DNA of 8,054 nt. It comes from Lachnospiraceae bacterium UBA7182 (GTDB taxonomy: Bacteria > Bacillota > Clostridia > Lachnospirales > Lachnospiraceae). Each line of letters opens with the position of its first letter. Within the stretch, counting starts at the first letter, position 1. Under the pieces are notes generated by a model that was given only the letters and a program-made list of their open reading frames with translations, searched no databases and was not told the origin of the DNA. Below, piece by piece: positions 6,501-8,054 of this stretch. Both the position numbers and the translations under genes were made by a program. The stretch is from positions 1 through 8,054 of the forward strand of contig DKVI01000065.1 in assembly GCA_002491115.1 (NCBI GenBank), in the 5' to 3' direction.

Positions 6501-8008
6501 TTTCCGGTTGCAAAAATCTGACAAATCTGGATATCAGCAGCTTTAATACTGAAAAAGTTACAGGCATGGAGTATATGTTTACTGATTGCAGTAATTTGAA
6601 TGGCCTGAATCTTGGCTCCTTTCATACGGAACAAGTCACCAATATGTTCGCAATGTTTTGGGGATGCAGTAGTCTGACATATTTGGATATCAGCGCTTTC
6701 AATACGGAAAACGTAACAGATATGCGCTGGATGTTTTCTGACTGCGGCAGACTGGTTGACCTGAATGTCAGTCATTTTAATACGGGAAATGTAATATATA
6801 TGTCCGGGATGTTTTATGGCTGCAACAGATTGGCCGGGCTGGATGTCAGTCATTTTGATACCGGAAAAGTGACAGATATGAGTTCAATGTTCTGCGGGTG
6901 CAACAGCCTGACAGGGCTGGATGTCAGTCATTTTAATACAGAAAACGTGACGGACATGAGCTGGATGTTTTCTGGCTGCGGCAGCCTGACAGAATTGAAT
7001 ATCGGCGGTTTTAACACAGAGCAGGTAGCAGGTATAAGCGGGATGTTTTCAGATTGCGGCAGCCTGACAGAACTGAATGTCAGTAGTTTTAACACAGAGC
7101 AGGTGACGGGCATGCACGCGATGTTTTCCGGCTGCGGCAGCCTGACAGAATTAAATGTCAGCCATTTTAACACGCAAAATGTGGAGACTATGGAGAGCAT
7201 GTTTTATGGCTGCCGTAGTTTGAAAGCGCTGGATCTTGGCAGTTTTGATACCGGAAAAGTGATCAATATGGCACATATGTTTTGGGACTGTAGAAGTTTG
7301 ACAGAACTGGATGCAGGCGGTTTTCATACTGAAAATGTAGAAAATATGGGTTACATGTTCAGCGGTTGCAGCGGCCTGAAAACATTAAATGTCAGCGGCT
7401 TTAATACCGGCCGTCTGGTAAGCGCAGATGATATGTTTAATCTCTGCGAAAATCTGGAGATGCTGGATCTTGGCAGTTTTGATCTGGAAAATACAAAAAA
7501 CGCGACATCTATGTTCTGGGATTGCAGCAGCCTTGTCAGGATACAGGCTCCTGTAAATGTGGGTCTGGATATTTATCTTCCTTCAGGAGACTGGTATGAT
7601 GAAGAAGGAATACCGGTTACAGTACTCCCATGGAATCTGATTACCAGTGTAACTGTAATGAAATATACAGAGCCTGTCATTACTTACCCATGTATAACAG
7701 CCACAAAGGAAAAAACTTCTTATGTATGTGGAGAGATATTGAATCTTGATGACCTGACCGTGATTTATCATGCAGATGCGGAAAATGAAAAAATTATCAC
7801 TGATTTTACTACAAATGCATCTGAGATCGATATGTCAGAACCAGGTCATAAAGAGCTGGTGATTACATATGACGGACAAACAGTGAACATACCTCTGATG
7901 ATTAGAAGAGAGACGGAATATCCCGTCGAAGACATCTATACAGTAACCTTTGACCTGCAAGGCCACGGAACAGCTTTTGAGGAATATGAAAACTATAAAA
8001 ATATATAA
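3527..8008 (+). CDS. Secreted transglutaminase-like, Ig-like and BspA-type LRR surface protein, apparently frameshifted
   Basis: This exported protein has 1493 codons to the first stop. The signal peptide spans residues 1-29 (KK/RHR positive end, hydrophobic core, cut after VQA), followed by an acidic Glu-rich linker to about 90. Residues about 112-325 form a transglutaminase-like domain with the triad C257 (AVCEGYA), H285 (MNHAWN) and D300 (YQVDVTW). This fold carries out cross-linking or peptide cleavage; which one applies here is not shown. Residues about 340-505 are beta-rich with Tyr/Trp-rich strands and are unassigned. Then come Big_2 (506-583), Big_3 (586-661), a Listeria-Bacteroides repeat (664-736), Big_2 (740-817) and a cap region (821-877, VWKIDSNGKLTV). 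About 18 DUF285 repeats follow (878-1348), then Big_3 (1387-1460) and the first 25 residues of another Listeria-Bacteroides repeat (1469-1493). The family suggests adhesion or host and cell contact. The stop at 8006 breaks the last domain, and the +1 frame continues it. No wall anchor is seen within the window. Confidence 0.88.
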   Translation: MKKMWRHRLTAWILSSVMAVSAIPVTVQAEPAEDGYTEEVTVQETESEVSEAEGENALEESEQPKAGGQDEDEGTPENGAEIEYVETEIENAYQFGGAPTEREPAVYARARSNDAGIEDYLYQQIQARVEEVDLSAYNIAWSDAGRKSITNIIGGILNEHPEFYFVGKEFVYSGLNGSVISVKITYNKTLDDTRFQLGVNKALSVVNAGMSDLEKAIALHDYIAVNCEYDKENYDKKSIPDISYTTYGVFVEKTAVCEGYALAYKYLLNKQGINCYMVTSDSMNHAWNLIELDGKYYQVDVTWDDPTWDQLGRVRHWYMFRSDHAFKTITKQHANWQVTSGSTVVDYQATDVQYDNAFWTNCDSQMIITDNGCYYIYSSESSYGNAIKKASLSNVSGTNTTIVENVGVWRDWDSSDSYWPGAYSGLFLDNGRLYYNTPNEVRSVALDGSDGRPVFTPDISKGYIYGIALRDGELAYCLRQSPNQNGKETVQYSGIKIPADQPTDIPVADITLDQNSLTLVKGNTAVLQATVSPSDATDRTVVWSSSNSSVATVSDGRVTAVGAGNCTITASAGEKSASCNITVKAPYIMVTKTKTSYECGDTLHTDDLEVTYYDGTGTSTKIPSGYTTNASSIDMSTPGIKTLTVTYNGLMASIELTVTEKASYTVTFDLQGHGNVLSEYIHYKNIRKDSQIAEPTAPSEAGYLFKGWYKEASCITLWNFVTDVVTADTTLYAKWEQIIPVQSITLDETSLTLKPGSTASLSATVSPSNATDPTVIWSSSNEAVAAVKDGVVTAVGEGSCSIKATAGSRQTSCIVHVNASGTADQIADGSYEGIVWKIDSNGKLTVEGNGNVRANHDSVETIPWYAYRDRILSAEVNVTGMTDAYQLFSGCYNLSAIDLSGFDSSSVTDMSYMFENCGSLSELDLHKFNTGNVSSMYGMFSGCSSLAELDLSSFDTKNVKHMFSMFDNCSSLSELDLSNFSTENVVSMSTMFSGCKNLTNLDISSFNTEKVTGMEYMFTDCSNLNGLNLGSFHTEQVTNMFAMFWGCSSLTYLDISAFNTENVTDMRWMFSDCGRLVDLNVSHFNTGNVIYMSGMFYGCNRLAGLDVSHFDTGKVTDMSSMFCGCNSLTGLDVSHFNTENVTDMSWMFSGCGSLTELNIGGFNTEQVAGISGMFSDCGSLTELNVSSFNTEQVTGMHAMFSGCGSLTELNVSHFNTQNVETMESMFYGCRSLKALDLGSFDTGKVINMAHMFWDCRSLTELDAGGFHTENVENMGYMFSGCSGLKTLNVSGFNTGRLVSADDMFNLCENLEMLDLGSFDLENTKNATSMFWDCSSLVRIQAPVNVGLDIYLPSGDWYDEEGIPVTVLPWNLITSVTVMKYTEPVITYPCITATKEKTSYVCGEILNLDDLTVIYHADAENEKIITDFTTNASEIDMSEPGHKELVITYDGQTVNIPLMIRRETEYPVEDIYTVTFDLQGHGTAFEEYENYKNI
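5042..5275 (+). repeat. Big_2 Ig-like domain, copy 1
   Basis: Residues 506-583 of the surface protein run from PVADITLD to CNITV, with the Big_2 hallmarks TVSPSDATD, VVWSSSN, VATVSDG and VTAVGAG. The domain aligns without gaps, 78 residues to 78, with copy 2 at 5744-5977. It probably acts as a rigid spacer between the transglutaminase-like part and the rest of the protein. Confidence 0.88.
5282..5731 (+). repeat. Big_3 plus Listeria-Bacteroides repeat module, copy 1 (complete)
   Basis: Residues 586-735. The Big_3 part carries KTSYECGDTL, the TTNAS and IDMS motifs, and TVTYNG. The Listeria-Bacteroides (Flg_new-type) part carries YTVTFDLQGHG, HYKNIRK, GYLFKGWYKE and a closing LYAKW. The pair is repeated near the C-terminus at 7685-8054 in the same order, so the two domains were probably duplicated together. 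This copy gives the template that shows the second one to be interrupted. Confidence 0.85.
5744..5977 (+). repeat. Big_2 Ig-like domain, copy 2
   Basis: Residues 740-817 run from PVQSITLD to CIVHV, with TVSPSNATD, VIWSSSN, VAAVKDG and VTAVGEG. It has the same length and register as copy 1. It lies directly before the cap of the leucine-rich repeat region. Confidence 0.88.
6158..7570 (+). repeat. About 18 tandem BspA-type (DUF285) leucine-rich repeats, 78-bp period
   Basis: Residues 878-1348 of the surface protein. The first unit is 29 residues and degenerate (MTDAYQLFSGC). Sixteen consecutive units of exactly 26 residues follow (907-1322), then a last degenerate unit (1323-1348). The consensus is V-T-x-M-x-x-M-F-x-x-C-x-S-L-x-x-L-(D/N)-(L/V)-x-x-F-(N/D)-T-(E/G)-(N/K/Q). 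Every unit keeps a Cys at position 11 of this pattern. Such repeats form an elongated beta-solenoid and occur in bacterial surface adhesins. An 18-base DNA block (TGCGGCAGCCTGACAGAA) recurs exactly at 6977, 7055 and 7133, which points to recent duplication or gene conversion in the middle of the array. Confidence 0.93.
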
Positions 8009-8054
8009 AAAGGGAGAAGTGATTCAAAGACCTCAGGATCCGCAGGAAGAGGGC
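7685..8054 (+). repeat. Big_3 plus Listeria-Bacteroides repeat module, copy 2 (interrupted, runs off the window)
   Basis: Residues 1387-1460 repeat the Big_3 domain (KTSYVCGEIL, TTNAS, IDMS, VITYDG). From residue 1469 the Listeria-Bacteroides repeat begins again with YTVTFDLQGHG and NYKNI, nearly as in copy 1. The reading frame then meets TAA at 8006-8008. The remainder of the repeat is found one base further on. Confidence 0.8.
8007..8054 (+). pseudogene. Frameshifted continuation of the surface-protein gene (partial)
   Basis: Reading from 8007, one base past the last sense codon ATA, gives KKGEVIQRPQDPQEEG with no stop up to the window edge. Placed after ...NYKNI it aligns gap-free with RKDSQIAEPTAPSEAG, which follows HYKNI in the first Listeria-Bacteroides repeat. 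Identical residues are K, I, P, P, E and G at the expected positions. A single extra base at or just before 8006, or a missing pair of bases there, explains the break. It could be a real mutation, an assembly error in the AAAAATATATAAAAA tract, or a frameshift site. Confidence 0.8.

Noticed and set aside
6287..6853. 188-codon minus-strand open frame across the leucine-rich repeats
   Set aside because: It is the periodic antisense shadow of the 78-bp repeats, with no start signals and no recognisable protein. The plus-strand frame matches DUF285 throughout.
6158..7570. Regularly spaced repeats as a CRISPR array
   Set aside because: The 78-bp period is an exact multiple of three, units are contiguous without unique spacers, and all encode the same protein motif in one frame.

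Overview
The window most likely comes from a low-to-mid GC Gram-positive Clostridia genome, probably a gut-type Lachnospiraceae relative. The evidence is the consensus sigma-A promoters, strong AGGAGG-type ribosome binding sites, a three-gene nadA-nadB-nadC order, a short aspartate oxidase, and a large secreted protein built from BspA-type (DUF285) leucine-rich repeats, bacterial Ig-like domains and Listeria-Bacteroides repeats. This assignment rests on sequence style and protein families; no search was run.

Left part (1-3410): the last few codons of an unknown gene and its terminator come first. A textbook promoter follows (TTGTCA, 17 bp, TATAAT), with a small inverted repeat in the spacer that is a candidate repressor operator. 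The complete de novo NAD operon comes next. NadB oxidises L-aspartate to iminoaspartate, NadA condenses it with dihydroxyacetone phosphate to quinolinate on a 4Fe-4S cluster, and NadC converts quinolinate plus PRPP to nicotinate mononucleotide. All key catalytic and metal-binding residues that I can place are present. nadB and nadC overlap out of frame by 77 bases. The operon ends in a strong intrinsic terminator that is visibly related to the one upstream of the operon, including the bases just after each stop codon.

Right part (3411-8054): a second consensus promoter (TTGACA, 17 bp, TAAAAT) drives a very long secreted protein, 1493 codons to the first stop. Its order is: signal peptide, acidic linker, transglutaminase-like domain with an intact Cys-His-Asp triad, beta-rich region, Big_2, Big_3, Listeria-Bacteroides repeat, second Big_2, about 18 DUF285 repeats of 26 residues, second Big_3, and the start of a second Listeria-Bacteroides repeat.

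The most notable observation is that the second Listeria-Bacteroides repeat is cut off by a TAA at 8006-8008. The +1 frame immediately after it continues the repeat without a gap to the window edge (KKGEVIQRPQDPQEEG aligns with RKDSQIAEPTAPSEAG of the first copy). The gene therefore appears to carry a one-base frameshift (mutation, sequencing error, or less likely a programmed shift), and the intact protein would be longer than the window shows. No RNA genes, insertion sequences, CRISPR arrays or minus-strand genes could be supported.
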